From Sulfuriferula sp. (lineage in GTDB: Bacteria; Pseudomonadota; Gammaproteobacteria; Burkholderiales; Sulfuriferulaceae): a stretch of 11,716 nucleotides of DNA. A program made the translations under genes and the position numbers. The notes beneath the pieces were generated by a model. The model saw only the letters and a list, made by a program, of their open reading frames with translations, did no database searches and had not been told where the DNA came from. Shown one piece after another: positions 1 through 7,245 of this stretch. Where the stretch lies: the NCBI GenBank assembly GCA_027311185.1, contig DAICZK010000036.1:1-11716 (forward strand), written 5' to 3'. How positions within the stretch are numbered: position 1 is the stretch's first letter; each line of letters opens with the position of its first letter.

Positions 1-153
1 GTCCGCGTGCTTGCGGACGTGCTCGGGCGAACCTTGCCGTGCTATGCGGAGGAGCATCCGGCCGCCGGCTGCCCGACCGGCGCGGTGCCGGTGCTCGAAA
101 CCGTCCTCATCGAGGGCAAAAGCTATCGCATGAAAGAACAAATCGAAGCCTGA
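1..153 (+). CDS. C-terminal end of an unrecognised protein (5' truncated by the window)
   Basis: The frame is open from base 1 to a TGA at 151-153 and gives 50 residues. The tail contains a Cys followed ten residues later by a second Cys in the string GCPTGAVPVLE, and it ends in KEQIEA. The CPTGA string is reminiscent of the last cluster-binding segment of ferredoxin-like proteins, but two cysteines in 50 residues are not enough to assign a family, so no function is given. The codon use looks genuine, with many G/C third positions, and no in-frame stop interrupts it. The gene converges on the minus-strand relic that follows, with only 50 bases between the two stop codons and no clear terminator between them. 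Confidence 0.55.
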   Translation, partial: VRVLADVLGRTLPCYAEEHPAAGCPTGAVPVLETVLIEGKSYRMKEQIEA

Positions 154-203
154 ATCCCCCAACTCACAGACACTATCCATGCACGACTTTCAAACCGCCC
201 AAA

Positions 204-542
204 TCAAACGAAATTCATGCCGCCGCGCACATCCGATGGATGGTCTACCGTCTCGACGCCGACGATATTGGCGACCAAATCGTGATCATGATGGTGTATA
301 TGCTTGATTAGATTTAGCTTCGCATCCGCCGGTCCGACTATTAATATCTCCTTGACGCCACGTAACGCGTCAACGACCTCATGATAATAATGCTGATCTT
401 CCGGCGCGTGTCCCGAACCTTTGCGTAAGTGATGAGGCGCTTGCGCCGGTTTTACGACTGAGGTTCCCACATCGAGAGGGTTGATGCCGATGATATGGGC
501 TTCGAGATGATCTATCCAGACAATTGCATGGGTGTGGGATAT
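204..542 (-). pseudogene. Decayed 'translational machinery protein' (bacterial eRF1-like small protein family)
   Basis: Reading the minus strand from 542 gives a protein that resembles, from memory, the roughly 120-130 residue betaproteobacterial family annotated as translational machinery protein. It begins (M)SHTHAIVWIDHLEAH and has EILIVGPADAKLNLIKHIH and IVGVETVDHPSD near the end. The molecular role of the family is not well established. The codon where the family normally starts with ATG reads ATA at 542-540, and no ATG, GTG or TTG lies between it and the upstream in-frame TAA. The first usable start is a GTG at 470, which would remove the first 24 residues, including the conserved HAIVWIDH block. 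The His-rich middle is shorter than I expect for the family. After the PSD of VDHPSD the usual ending is missing, and a neighbouring frame reads ARRHEF, as if a small deletion shifted the frame. I read it as a recent pseudogene. A working short protein from the GTG, or use of ATA as a weak start, cannot be excluded. Confidence 0.6.
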
Positions 543-648
543 GTTGCTCTGCGTTTAAAAGTTAATCGGGTATGGTTGTCTTTAACGCGAACGCTCAGGT
601 ACGACAAATTGTTTCGACAACGGCTCAATCTCGCAAACATCTGCGGCG

Positions 649-677
649 ATTATGCTCCGGAATCATTTTATTCGCAA
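649..677 (-). promoter_or_regulatory. Possible sigma-70 promoter of the decayed small gene
   Basis: On the minus strand there is TTGCGA (677-672), a 17-base spacer and CATAAT (654-649), matching the consensus hexamers at 4/6 and 5/6 positions. It would start a transcript near 642 with a leader of about 100 bases before the ATA at 542. The 543-736 gap holds no convincing gene. A short perfect inverted repeat, AGCCG/CGGCT (714-727), lies just after the end of the epimerase gene but has no T-run, so I do not call it a terminator. Confidence 0.3.
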
Positions 678-736
678 AATAGCAGCAAAAACGTCGCTGA
701 GCTAACCGACGATAGCCGATTCCGGCTTGTGGCCGT

Positions 737-1621
737 TTACGCCCCGAGCATCTCCTTCGTACCGATTTGAGCCTGCCAGCCCAGTTCGCGTTTCGCTTTG
801 CCGCAATCGAGCGTCAGGCTGCGCGGCGCGCCGTCCATCCAGCCGGCTTCGCCGCCTATCCCTGTCATTTTGCAAAGCAGAGTCAGACTCAGGCGGGCGA
901 GGGCGAGGGGCAGAGCGACAGCCACTTTGTGCCGCTGCCGGATCGCGTCGCGCAGGCAGAAATCAGGCCCCGCCGCCAGATTGTAAGCGCCGCCGGGCGG
1001 GGCATTGAGGGCGAGCACAATCGCGCGCGCCACGTCGTCTTCGTGTACGCACTGCAATCGCGGTTGCGGGTCGGGCAGTTGCACGTAGAGCGGCAGGCGC
1101 AAGAGATTGATCAGCAGGGGTTGCGCGTGTTGCCCGAGAATAATGTGCGGGCGCAGGCACGTTACCACGGGATGGTGCGCCGCAAGCCAGATTTCTAGCG
1201 CTGTTTTGTGTTCGGCATAAGCGAAACCCGGTATGGGATTAAACGCGGCCTGCTCATCGAGATGCTCGCCGCTACCGTAAACGGACGCGCTGGAGAGATG
1301 AATTGCACGCGTAATGCCCGATTCCGCTGCGCTATCGAACAGCCGCATCGACGCGTCAAGATTCATTGCGCGCATCGCGGACAGCGGCGTTTTGCCACGC
1401 AGGACGACAAAAGCCAGATGAATCAGCGCATCGTGCCGGCGCAGCAGCGGGGTTAGATCCGCCTGTCTTAAATCCGCTCGAACTGCCCGAAATTTGCCGT
1501 GACCGAACTGCGTGGGCCGGATATCAACGCCGGTTACCTCGCTAATGCCGGGTGCCGCGCACAATAAAGGCAGTAATGCTTGCGCCAGGTGACTGTTGCT
1601 GCCGGTGACGACGACGCGCAT
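737..1621 (-). CDS. NAD-dependent epimerase/dehydratase (extended SDR family)
   Basis: The protein has 294 residues. It is a Rossmann-fold nucleotide-sugar epimerase or dehydratase-like oxidoreductase, and the substrate cannot be read from the sequence. It opens MRVVVTGSNSHLAQ, a nucleotide-binding turn in which the usual TGxxGxxG is replaced by TGSNSHLA; I recall this GANSHLA-type variant from betaproteobacterial relatives. The Ser-containing segment LSSASVYG lies at about 109-116, and the catalytic pair YAEHK (Tyr135, Lys139) is intact. The segments LRPHIILG and PRLQCVHEDDVA also fit the extended SDR family. I chose the ATG at 1621, although the frame stays open to 1705, because it puts the Rossmann motif at the N-terminus and lies one base past the TAG stop of the upstream oxidoreductase gene. 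That spacing implies translational coupling in a two-gene operon. The stop is TAA at 739-737. Confidence 0.88.
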   Translation of the reverse strand: MRVVVTGSNSHLAQALLPLLCAAPGISEVTGVDIRPTQFGHGKFRAVRADLRQADLTPLLRRHDALIHLAFVVLRGKTPLSAMRAMNLDASMRLFDSAAESGITRAIHLSSASVYGSGEHLDEQAAFNPIPGFAYAEHKTALEIWLAAHHPVVTCLRPHIILGQHAQPLLINLLRLPLYVQLPDPQPRLQCVHEDDVARAIVLALNAPPGGAYNLAAGPDFCLRDAIRQRHKVAVALPLALARLSLTLLCKMTGIGGEAGWMDGAPRSLTLDCGKAKRELGWQAQIGTKEMLGA

Positions 1622-1622
1622 G

Positions 1623-2675
1623 CTAATCGCGGAAGGCCGGCATGACTTCCTCGGCAATGCAATGCAACCACTCTTGCACCCCACCGGTTTCCAGCGCCCC
1701 CGCACCGACGGCGCAGAGCAGATGAGTGACGCCGGCCGCGCGGTATTTCTGCAACTTATCGATACATTCGGCTGGCGAGCCTACGACTGCCATGCCAAAG
1801 GTTTCCAGTAGCGTTAGATTGATACCCAGTTTGAGTAAATTGCGAAATTTGCCTAATTCGTGAAAGTGTTCATAACTCGCATAGAGGCGTTCGAGCACCG
1901 GCAGCGTGGTGGCGAATAATTGCCGGTAAAACCACTCCAGTGCGCCTTTGGCCAACGCGCGGGCACGTTTGCCGTCGGGCAGGCACAGGATTCCCACGGT
2001 CATGCCGATGCGCGGAGCGACGGGCGCGCGCCACGCCTCGAGGTAATGGCGGATGTCCTGGCGTATCATCAGCCAGGGCTTGAACGGCCCGGCCAGCATG
2101 CCTAGTTGTTCTCGCGCGGCCCAGAGAAAAGTATCCGGGCTGACTGCAGCGGTCCACAGCGGCGGGTGCGGCATCTGCACAGGGTAGGGCAGAATGTCCA
2201 GCGCGTCGAAGTCGAAATGCTCGCCGTGAAACGTGACCGGCTGGCGCGCAAACGCCAGGCGCAAAATCCCCAGCGATTCGGCGGTCAGAGTGCGGCTCGC
2301 GCTCATCTGCGCGCCGAAGACCTGATATTCCTGCGGGGAAAACCCTCGCCCTATGCCGAATTCGACTCGCCCCGCGGACAGGATATCCAGTGTTGCGATG
2401 CGTTCTGCGACATGGACCGGATGATGGTAAGGCAGCGGGGTGACTGCCAGCCCCAGGCGTATCCGCTCGGTGCGCTGACTCGCCGCGGCGAGAACCAGGT
2501 CAGGCTTGGAAGAATGCGAATATCCGCGCATGAAATGATGTTCGACCAGCCACGCGCAACCGAAACCGAGCCGGTCTGCAAGCCTGATTTCGTCGAGCGT
2601 CTGGGTAAATGTCTCGGCTTCGCTGCGGGCAAGCCCTGGGGGTAGGGAGAGTTCATAAAAAAGATCGAATTGCAT
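1623..2675 (-). CDS. LLM-class flavin-dependent oxidoreductase (luciferase-like)
   Basis: The protein has 350 residues and belongs to the bacterial luciferase-like TIM-barrel oxidoreductases, which use FMN or F420. The sequence does not show which cofactor or substrate it uses. Motifs in order are MQFDLFYELS (first strand), WLVEHHF at about 42-48 (the EHHF string typical of the luciferase-like branch), ERIATLDILSAGRVEFGIGRG in the 91-111 region, and VVGSPAECIDKLQKYRAAGV near the C-terminus. Starts are possible at TTG 2705, ATG 2699 and ATG 2675. I chose 2675 because the conserved first strand begins there, an AGG lies seven bases upstream, and the best promoter candidate would start the transcript near 2698, downstream of the other two. 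It is the first gene of a minus-strand pair with the epimerase, whose ATG lies one base after its TAG stop. No signal peptide is seen, so it is probably cytoplasmic. Confidence 0.88.
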   Translation of the reverse strand: MQFDLFYELSLPPGLARSEAETFTQTLDEIRLADRLGFGCAWLVEHHFMRGYSHSSKPDLVLAAASQRTERIRLGLAVTPLPYHHPVHVAERIATLDILSAGRVEFGIGRGFSPQEYQVFGAQMSASRTLTAESLGILRLAFARQPVTFHGEHFDFDALDILPYPVQMPHPPLWTAAVSPDTFLWAAREQLGMLAGPFKPWLMIRQDIRHYLEAWRAPVAPRIGMTVGILCLPDGKRARALAKGALEWFYRQLFATTLPVLERLYASYEHFHELGKFRNLLKLGINLTLLETFGMAVVGSPAECIDKLQKYRAAGVTHLLCAVGAGALETGGVQEWLHCIAEEVMPAFRD

Positions 2676-2704
2676 AGCTGCCTGACTATAATGACGCATC
2701 TTCA

Positions 2705-2733
2705 ATCATGCCACTACGCGGATAAAATGCCAA
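2705..2733 (-). promoter_or_regulatory. Probable promoter of the LLM oxidoreductase-epimerase pair
   Basis: On the minus strand there is TTGGCA (2733-2728), a 17-base spacer and CATGAT (2710-2705), with 5/6 and 4/6 matches to the sigma-70 consensus. The predicted start is near 2698, giving a leader of about 20 bases before the ATG at 2675. It is divergent from the mla promoter, whose core begins 45 bases further on. Confidence 0.4.
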
Positions 2734-2777
2734 ATCGGATTTCGCGCAATTTTATTTGGGAATGGCGTAGGATATAT

Positions 2778-2806
2778 TTGTTGTCGACCGGGTATCCGGT
2801 TAGAAT
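2778..2806 (+). promoter_or_regulatory. Probable promoter of the mla operon, with a palindrome in the spacer
   Basis: TTGTTG (2778-2783), a 17-base spacer and TAGAAT (2801-2806) form a reasonable sigma-70 promoter, with a weak -35 and a good -10 (5/6). The predicted start is near 2813, about 24 bases ahead of the mlaF GTG. The spacer contains a perfect inverted repeat, ACCGG-GTAT-CCGGT (2787-2800), which could be an operator. No specific regulator is recognised. Confidence 0.4.
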
Positions 2807-2836
2807 ACTACTGTTTCCAGCCTTAAAAAGTACGCT

Positions 2837-3646
2837 GTGCCCACTGACAATCTGATCGAAATCCGCGACGTTTCCTTTGGCTATCGCGACCGCCCCGTGC
2901 TGAAGGGGATCAACCTGACCATGCAACGAGGCAAGGTCATCGCCATTATGGGCGGCAGCGGTTGCGGCAAAACCACCCTGCTGCGCCTAATTGGCGGGCA
3001 ATTGCGTCCGACTCAAGGCGAAGTGCGCGTCGACGGCAAGGTCATCCATCGGCTGGGGCTGACCGATCTGTATAGAATGCGTCGCAAAATGGGCATGCTG
3101 TTTCAGTTTGGCGCGCTGTTTACCGATTTATCGGTATTTGATAACGTGGCGTTTCAGATGCGCGAACACACCAACCTCTCGGCCGAGATGATGCACGATC
3201 TGGTCCTGATGAAGTTGCAAGCGGTGGGCCTGCGTGGTGCGCAAACGCTGATGCCGCACGAACTGTCGGGCGGCATGGCCCGGCGGGTAGCGCTGGCGCG
3301 AGCGATTGCGCTCGACCCCATGCTGGTGATGTACGACGAGCCTTTTACCGGGCTGGACCCGATTTCTCTGGGCGTGATCGGCAATCTGATCCGGCGTCTG
3401 ACCGATGCACTGGGCCTGACATCCATCCTGGTGACGCACGATGTCGAAAAATCCCTGCAAATAGTCGATTATGTTTATTTTATTTCCAACGGGGTCGTCG
3501 AGGCAGAAGGCACGCCGGAACAAATCCGGGCATCCACCCTGCCATTCGTGCATCAGTTTGTCCATGCCGAAGAAGACGGCCCCGTGCCATTTCATTATCC
3601 CGCGCCGGATTATGCGAGCGATCTGGGCTTGGGGCTTGCCAAATGA
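2837..3646 (+). CDS. mlaF: Mla phospholipid ABC transporter ATPase MlaF
   Basis: The protein has 269 residues. It is the cytoplasmic ATPase of the MlaFEDB inner-membrane complex, which moves phospholipids between the inner membrane and the periplasmic carrier MlaC and so helps keep the outer membrane asymmetric. Walker A is GGSGCGKTT (39-47), the Q-loop Gln is at 90, the signature LSGGM is at 143-147, Walker B is LVMYDEP with Asp167 and Glu168, and the switch His is at 201. The C-terminal [13 protein letters not shown] stretch matches the MlaF-specific tail that in E. coli packs against the partner subunit, and this distinguishes it from a generic ABC ATPase. The start is GTG; it is the only start codon between the upstream in-frame TAG (2801-2803) and the conserved IEIRDVSF block. 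The ribosome-binding site is poor (AAAAAG). It overlaps mlaE by four bases (ATGA), so translation is coupled. Confidence 0.96.
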   Translation: MPTDNLIEIRDVSFGYRDRPVLKGINLTMQRGKVIAIMGGSGCGKTTLLRLIGGQLRPTQGEVRVDGKVIHRLGLTDLYRMRRKMGMLFQFGALFTDLSVFDNVAFQMREHTNLSAEMMHDLVLMKLQAVGLRGAQTLMPHELSGGMARRVALARAIALDPMLVMYDEPFTGLDPISLGVIGNLIRRLTDALGLTSILVTHDVEKSLQIVDYVYFISNGVVEAEGTPEQIRASTLPFVHQFVHAEEDGPVPFHYPAPDYASDLGLGLAK

Positions 3647-4437
3647 AACCGTCCAAAGAGAATATAATAGCCCGTATCGGGCATCGCAGCATTAACAGCA
3701 TCTGGGAAATGGGCGTCACCGCGCGCTTCCTGTTGCAGATATTGTGGCGCTCCGGTACCAGTGTGCGCCGATTTCAGCTCGTTATTCGCGAAATTTACGC
3801 CAGTGGCGTGTTGTCGCTGATCATCATCGTGGTGTCGGGGTTATTTGTCGGCATGGTGCTGGGCTTGCAAGGCTACCAGACCTTGCAGACCTACGGTTCG
3901 GAAAATTCGCTGGGCGTGCTGGTGGCGCTGTCTTTGGTGCGTGAACTGGGCCCTGTCGTCGCGGCATTATTGTTCGCCAGCCGGGCGGGGTCGGCGATCA
4001 CTGCCGAGGTGGGCTTGATGAAAACTACGGAGCAGTTGCAGGCAATGGAAATGATGGCGGTCGATCCCGTTGCCCGCATCATTGCGCCGCGGTTCTGGGG
4101 CGGCGTCATCTCCATGCCATTATTGGCCGCTATTTTTTCGATGGTGGGCGTGTACGGCGGCTATCTGGTCGGCGTCGTCGTAATGGGCGTGGACGACGGT
4201 TCGTTCTGGTCGCAAATGCAGTCGGCGGTGAATTGGCGTGACGATGTCCTCAACGGCGTGATCAAAAGCGTCGTTTTCGGTTTTGCGATCACGACAATCG
4301 CCCTGTTTCAAGGTTATGATGCAATGCCCACGGCGGAATGGATTTCCCGGGCGACTACCCGTACGGTGGTCAATTCTTCGCTGGCGATTCTGGCGCTTGA
4401 TTTCATTTTAACCTCGTTTATGTTTAAAGGGATGTGA
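3643..4437 (+). CDS. mlaE: Mla phospholipid ABC transporter permease MlaE
   Basis: The protein has 264 residues. It is the integral-membrane subunit that forms the lipid pathway in MlaFEDB. Hydrophobic segments at roughly 55-75, 91-117, 154-180, 205-223 and 243-262 match the MlaE/YrbE fold, with an amphipathic N-terminal helix before them. The conserved cytoplasmic coupling region reads [20 protein letters not shown] (132-151), very close to the family pattern of EAMEVMAIDPL..IAPRFWA. Length is normal (E. coli MlaE has 260). The ATG overlaps the mlaF stop as ATGA, and the final codon is followed by TGA at 4435-4437, next to the mlaD start. Confidence 0.96.
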   Translation: MKPSKENIIARIGHRSINSIWEMGVTARFLLQILWRSGTSVRRFQLVIREIYASGVLSLIIIVVSGLFVGMVLGLQGYQTLQTYGSENSLGVLVALSLVRELGPVVAALLFASRAGSAITAEVGLMKTTEQLQAMEMMAVDPVARIIAPRFWGGVISMPLLAAIFSMVGVYGGYLVGVVVMGVDDGSFWSQMQSAVNWRDDVLNGVIKSVVFGFAITTIALFQGYDAMPTAEWISRATTRTVVNSSLAILALDFILTSFMFKGM

Positions 4438-4439
4438 GC

Positions 4440-4949
4440 ATGGAAAGAACCACGCTGGATTTGTGGGTAGGACTGTTCGTCGTGGCCGGCCTGGCAGCTC
4501 TGTTTGGCCTTGCTCTGAAAGTCAGCAATATGGACAGCTTTGCCGGCGCATCGAGCTACCAGGTCGTAGCGAGCTTCGATAATATAGGCAGCCTGAAGGT
4601 ACAGGCACCCATCAAGAGCGCGGGCGTAGTCGTCGGCCGTGTCAGCAATATCATTTTTAACAATAAGACCTTTGAGGCGGATGTCACCTTGAAACTGAAT
4701 AGCCGTTATGTGTTCCCCAAAGACAGTTCAGCGGAAGTCATGACTTCTGGTCTGCTGGGCGAGCAGTATCTGGCGTTGGCGCCGGGTGGCGACAGCCAGA
4801 ACCTGGTCAATGGCGACAAAATAAAACTTACTCAATCCGCCATGGTGCTTGAAAATCTGATCAGCCAATTTTTATACAACAAAGCCTCCGATTCGTCGAA
4901 AAACAGCTCCGGGTCGGGCGCAACAGCTACTCCGGGAACGAATCCATGA
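4440..4949 (+). CDS. mlaD: Mla transporter substrate-binding MCE protein MlaD
   Basis: The protein has 169 residues. It has a single membrane anchor (about 7-27, starting LWVGLFVVAG) and a periplasmic MCE domain (about 39-116) that in E. coli assembles as a hexameric ring on MlaE and passes lipids to MlaC. Family landmarks are FDNIGSLKVQAPIKSAGVVVGRV, here spread over 47-68, SGLLGEQYL (103-111) and the helix SAMVLENLISQFLY (133-146). The tail is Ser/Gly/Ala-rich and unstructured. A GTG at 4434 is also possible. I prefer the ATG at 4440 because AAAGGG (4426-4431) lies eight bases before it but only two before the GTG, and because MERTTLDLWVG aligns with the E. coli N-terminus. It overlaps the next gene by ATGA. 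Confidence 0.94.
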   Translation: MERTTLDLWVGLFVVAGLAALFGLALKVSNMDSFAGASSYQVVASFDNIGSLKVQAPIKSAGVVVGRVSNIIFNNKTFEADVTLKLNSRYVFPKDSSAEVMTSGLLGEQYLALAPGGDSQNLVNGDKIKLTQSAMVLENLISQFLYNKASDSSKNSSGSGATATPGTNP

Positions 4950-6304
4950 ACAAAAAACTGATTAGCACGCTGGTTGCCGTCATGGCCGCAATCCCCTGCG
5001 TGGCGTCTGCCCAGACAGTCACGCTGGCCGAGGCGGTGCAAATGGCTCTCAATGCCGACCCGCGCATCAAGGAACGCGAAGCCCTGGTAGAATCGGCGCG
5101 CGGACTGCTCGAAGAAGCTCAGGGCAATAAAGGGCTGATTATCAGCGCGAACATGTTTATCGGTCTGGCGCCGGCAGTGCAGGGCGGGTTTTATCAATAC
5201 GGTGCGTCTTCGGGCACGCAACCGCGTACCGATGGCCCATTGCCGGGTGGTCTCTCGGACTGGACTTCGTTGCAGTTCGCCATTATCAAACCGCTCTATA
5301 CCTTCGGCAAGATAGCAAGCTACAGCGAAGCCGCCAAAGGTAACATAGACATCGCTCGCGGCGATGTGCGGGTGCGGCAATCCGAACTCATCGTAAAAGT
5401 AAAACGGGCGTATTTCGGCTACCTCACGGCGCGCGATACCCGGCGTTTGCTCGAAGACATACAAGGTCGGCTTAATGAAGCGATGGACCGCGTCAACAAA
5501 AATCTCAATGCCGACAATGGCGAATCCAAACAGACCGATCTGTACGCACTACAGACCGCGAACGGAATGCTGGGCAAATATATAAACCAGGCGACGGCGA
5601 TAGAAAAAATCAGTCTGGACGGCCTGAAATTGCTCACCGGCGTAGGCATGGACAGCGACCTCAAGGTCGCGGACGACAGCCTGAGCCCGGTTCCGTTGCC
5701 TACCGGGACGCTGGCGGATTTCAAGATCCAGGCCGTGGCAGATCGCCCCGAAATGGCGCAACTGGAGGCGGGCATGCGTGCGCGCCGCGCCCTGATCGCC
5801 GCGAAAAAAGCAGACATGTACCCGAATCTGTATGCCGGGGTGATCGGCGAGGCCAATTATGCCTCCGGCCGTCAAATGCTTAACAACCCTTATGTCTACG
5901 ACCCTTTCAATAACGTCGGTCTCACGCCCATCGTCGGTGTGAAATGGGATCTCGCCGTGGATGTCGTGCCCGCGCAGATTGCGCAGGCGCAAGCGCAGCT
6001 CGAAGCCGTCAATTACAAGGCACAGTACGCGCAAGCGGGTATCCCGTTTGAAGTGGCGGAAGCGTACAACCACCTGCAAGCCGATTATAAATCGCAGCAG
6101 CTGCTGGCCAAGGGCTCCACAGCCGGCAGGCGCTGGATGATCGCGGCTCTGGCCGATTTTAATGCCGGTCTGGAGAAAGCCGATAAGGTGGCTGATGCGC
6201 TCAAAAGTTACGCGTTAACGCAAGCGGAATATCTCAGTACTGTGAACGATTACAATATGGACGTGGCTAACCTGGATCAGGCAATTGGCGATACCAAAAA
6301 CTGA
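4946..6304 (+). CDS. TolC-family outer-membrane protein encoded within the mla operon
   Basis: The protein has 452 residues. Signal peptide 1-22 (hydrophobic core LVAVMAAIPCVA, cleavage after ASA), then VTLAEAVQMALNADPRI, the usual opening of TolC-type outer-membrane efflux proteins. Long Ala/Gln/Lys-rich helical stretches follow in two halves, with the beta-barrel-like string KPLYTFGK (115-122) in the first half and GVKWDL in the second. Such proteins form trimeric channels with a barrel in the outer membrane and a helical tunnel in the periplasm. Its ATG overlaps the mlaD stop (ATGA), and mlaC follows after 36 bases, so it is co-transcribed with the lipid transporter. No membrane-fusion protein (HlyD/AcrA type) is nearby, so the partner is unknown. 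It may serve Mla itself, in the position where an outer-membrane component would be expected, or the ABC-2 exporter downstream. Family assignment is firm; the role is inference. Confidence 0.9.
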   Translation: MNKKLISTLVAVMAAIPCVASAQTVTLAEAVQMALNADPRIKEREALVESARGLLEEAQGNKGLIISANMFIGLAPAVQGGFYQYGASSGTQPRTDGPLPGGLSDWTSLQFAIIKPLYTFGKIASYSEAAKGNIDIARGDVRVRQSELIVKVKRAYFGYLTARDTRRLLEDIQGRLNEAMDRVNKNLNADNGESKQTDLYALQTANGMLGKYINQATAIEKISLDGLKLLTGVGMDSDLKVADDSLSPVPLPTGTLADFKIQAVADRPEMAQLEAGMRARRALIAAKKADMYPNLYAGVIGEANYASGRQMLNNPYVYDPFNNVGLTPIVGVKWDLAVDVVPAQIAQAQAQLEAVNYKAQYAQAGIPFEVAEAYNHLQADYKSQQLLAKGSTAGRRWMIAALADFNAGLEKADKVADALKSYALTQAEYLSTVNDYNMDVANLDQAIGDTKN

Positions 6305-6340
6305 ACTGCGAGCCGATTTTATATTTTTGAGGATATTCAA

Positions 6341-6967
6341 ATGTTAAAAAAATTCAATTACCTGTTGTTATCGATGGTTCTGCTGGTATCGGCGGCGCCT
6401 GTCCGCGCTACCGAAATGCCGCCGGACGTCCTGGTGAAAACCACGACCGAAGAAGTCACGACCATACTAAAAAAAGACAAGAACGAATTTGCGAACGACA
6501 AGCAGAAACTCTATGCTTTGATCGACGCCAAAGTGTTGCCGCATTTCGACTTCGATCAGATGACGCGGCTGGCAGTGGGCCGTTTCTGGAATACCGCCAC
6601 GCCCGCACAGCAACAGGCCTTGATCAAGCAATTCAGAATATTGCTGGTGCGTACCTACGCGGGGGCTCTCGCTGCGTTTAATAATCAGGTAATAGAATTC
6701 AAACCGTTCAGCATGCCGTCCGGCGCAACGGACGTTACCGTCGACACCCAGGTCAAGCAACCCGGCCAGCAACCCATCCCGATCAATTACAGCATGAAAC
6801 AGGAGCAGGGCGAGTGGAAGGTTTACGACGTCAGCATCGATGGAGTGAGTCTGGTCTTGAATTATCGCGGGTCGTTCGGCTCCGAAATTCACCAAAAAGG
6901 GGTGAATAGCCTGATTCAGACCTTGACTGCGCGCAACGCGCAAAACGATGCGCCAGCGCCCAAATAA
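6341..6967 (+). CDS. mlaC: Periplasmic phospholipid carrier MlaC
   Basis: The protein has 208 residues. It carries single phospholipids across the periplasm between the outer-membrane component and MlaD. A signal peptide of about 23 residues (LLLSMVLLVSAAPVRA) is followed by the MlaC/Ttg2D domain. Landmarks are VLPHFDFDQMTRLAVGRFWNTAT (about 65-87), FRILLVRTYAGAL, and the C-terminal half WKVYDVSIDGVSLVLNYRGSF ending IHQKGVNSLIQTL, which match the family order. The ribosome-binding site is good: GAGG at 6329-6332, eight bases before the ATG. This is the clearest SD in the operon and fits the 36-base gap after the TolC-family gene, where coupling is lost. I see no promoter in that gap. Confidence 0.95.
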   Translation: MLKKFNYLLLSMVLLVSAAPVRATEMPPDVLVKTTTEEVTTILKKDKNEFANDKQKLYALIDAKVLPHFDFDQMTRLAVGRFWNTATPAQQQALIKQFRILLVRTYAGALAAFNNQVIEFKPFSMPSGATDVTVDTQVKQPGQQPIPINYSMKQEQGEWKVYDVSIDGVSLVLNYRGSFGSEIHQKGVNSLIQTLTARNAQNDAPAPK

Positions 6968-6969
6968 CG

Positions 6970-7245
6970 ATGCCCGATACCGACAAGACTCACCGCATTG
7001 CCGCTCAATTAACGCTGGAAACCGCGACTGCATTGCTGGCCGCGGCTTTCGCCGCGTTGCGGCAAGGCGTGTCGGATTTTGATTTTTCCGCAGTAGAAGA
7101 ACTCGATTCCGCTGCGCTTGCGTTTATTTTAGCTTGCCGTCGCGAAGCGATGCGTCTGGATATGCCGCTACACTGTTTGAATTTGCCCGCAAACCTTAAA
7201 AACCTTGCTGCACTTTACGGTGTGGAAAATTATCTTCCCCTTTGA
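6970..7245 (+). CDS. mlaB: STAS-domain protein MlaB
   Basis: The protein has 91 residues. It is a small cytoplasmic STAS-domain protein that binds MlaF and is needed for assembly and activity of the MlaFEDB complex in E. coli. The domain core DFDFSAVEELDSAALAFIL (about 37-55) carries Ser47 at the position of the conserved Ser/Thr (Thr52 in E. coli MlaB). The C-terminal LNLPANLKNLAALYGVENYL is also typical of the STAS fold. Overall sequence similarity in this family is low, so part of the assignment rests on position: it starts two bases after the mlaC stop and is followed by overlapping transporter genes. The ATG has no strong SD and probably relies on coupling. Confidence 0.88.
   Translation: MPDTDKTHRIAAQLTLETATALLAAAFAALRQGVSDFDFSAVEELDSAALAFILACRREAMRLDMPLHCLNLPANLKNLAALYGVENYLPL

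Noticed and set aside
39..311. Plus-strand open frame (90 codons) near the left edge
   Set aside because: It lies out of frame with the better-supported truncated gene ending at 153 and opposite the small relic, and its translation is low-complexity Arg/His-rich.
714..727. Inverted repeat AGCCG/CGGCT as terminator of the epimerase gene
   Set aside because: The stem is only five bases and no T-run follows on the minus strand.
495..770. Plus-strand open frame (91 codons) in the gap between the small relic and the epimerase
   Set aside because: It overlaps both neighbours in antisense, has no SD or recognisable motif, and its composition looks random. The gap is better explained as a promoter and leader region.
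2106..2645. Plus-strand open frame (179 codons) inside the LLM oxidoreductase gene
   Set aside because: It is the antisense shadow of a clear luciferase-like protein and its product has no family features.
4832..5464. Minus-strand open frame (210 codons) over the mlaD end and the TolC-family gene
   Set aside because: It opposes two well-supported genes and shows no domain, signal or ribosome-binding site.
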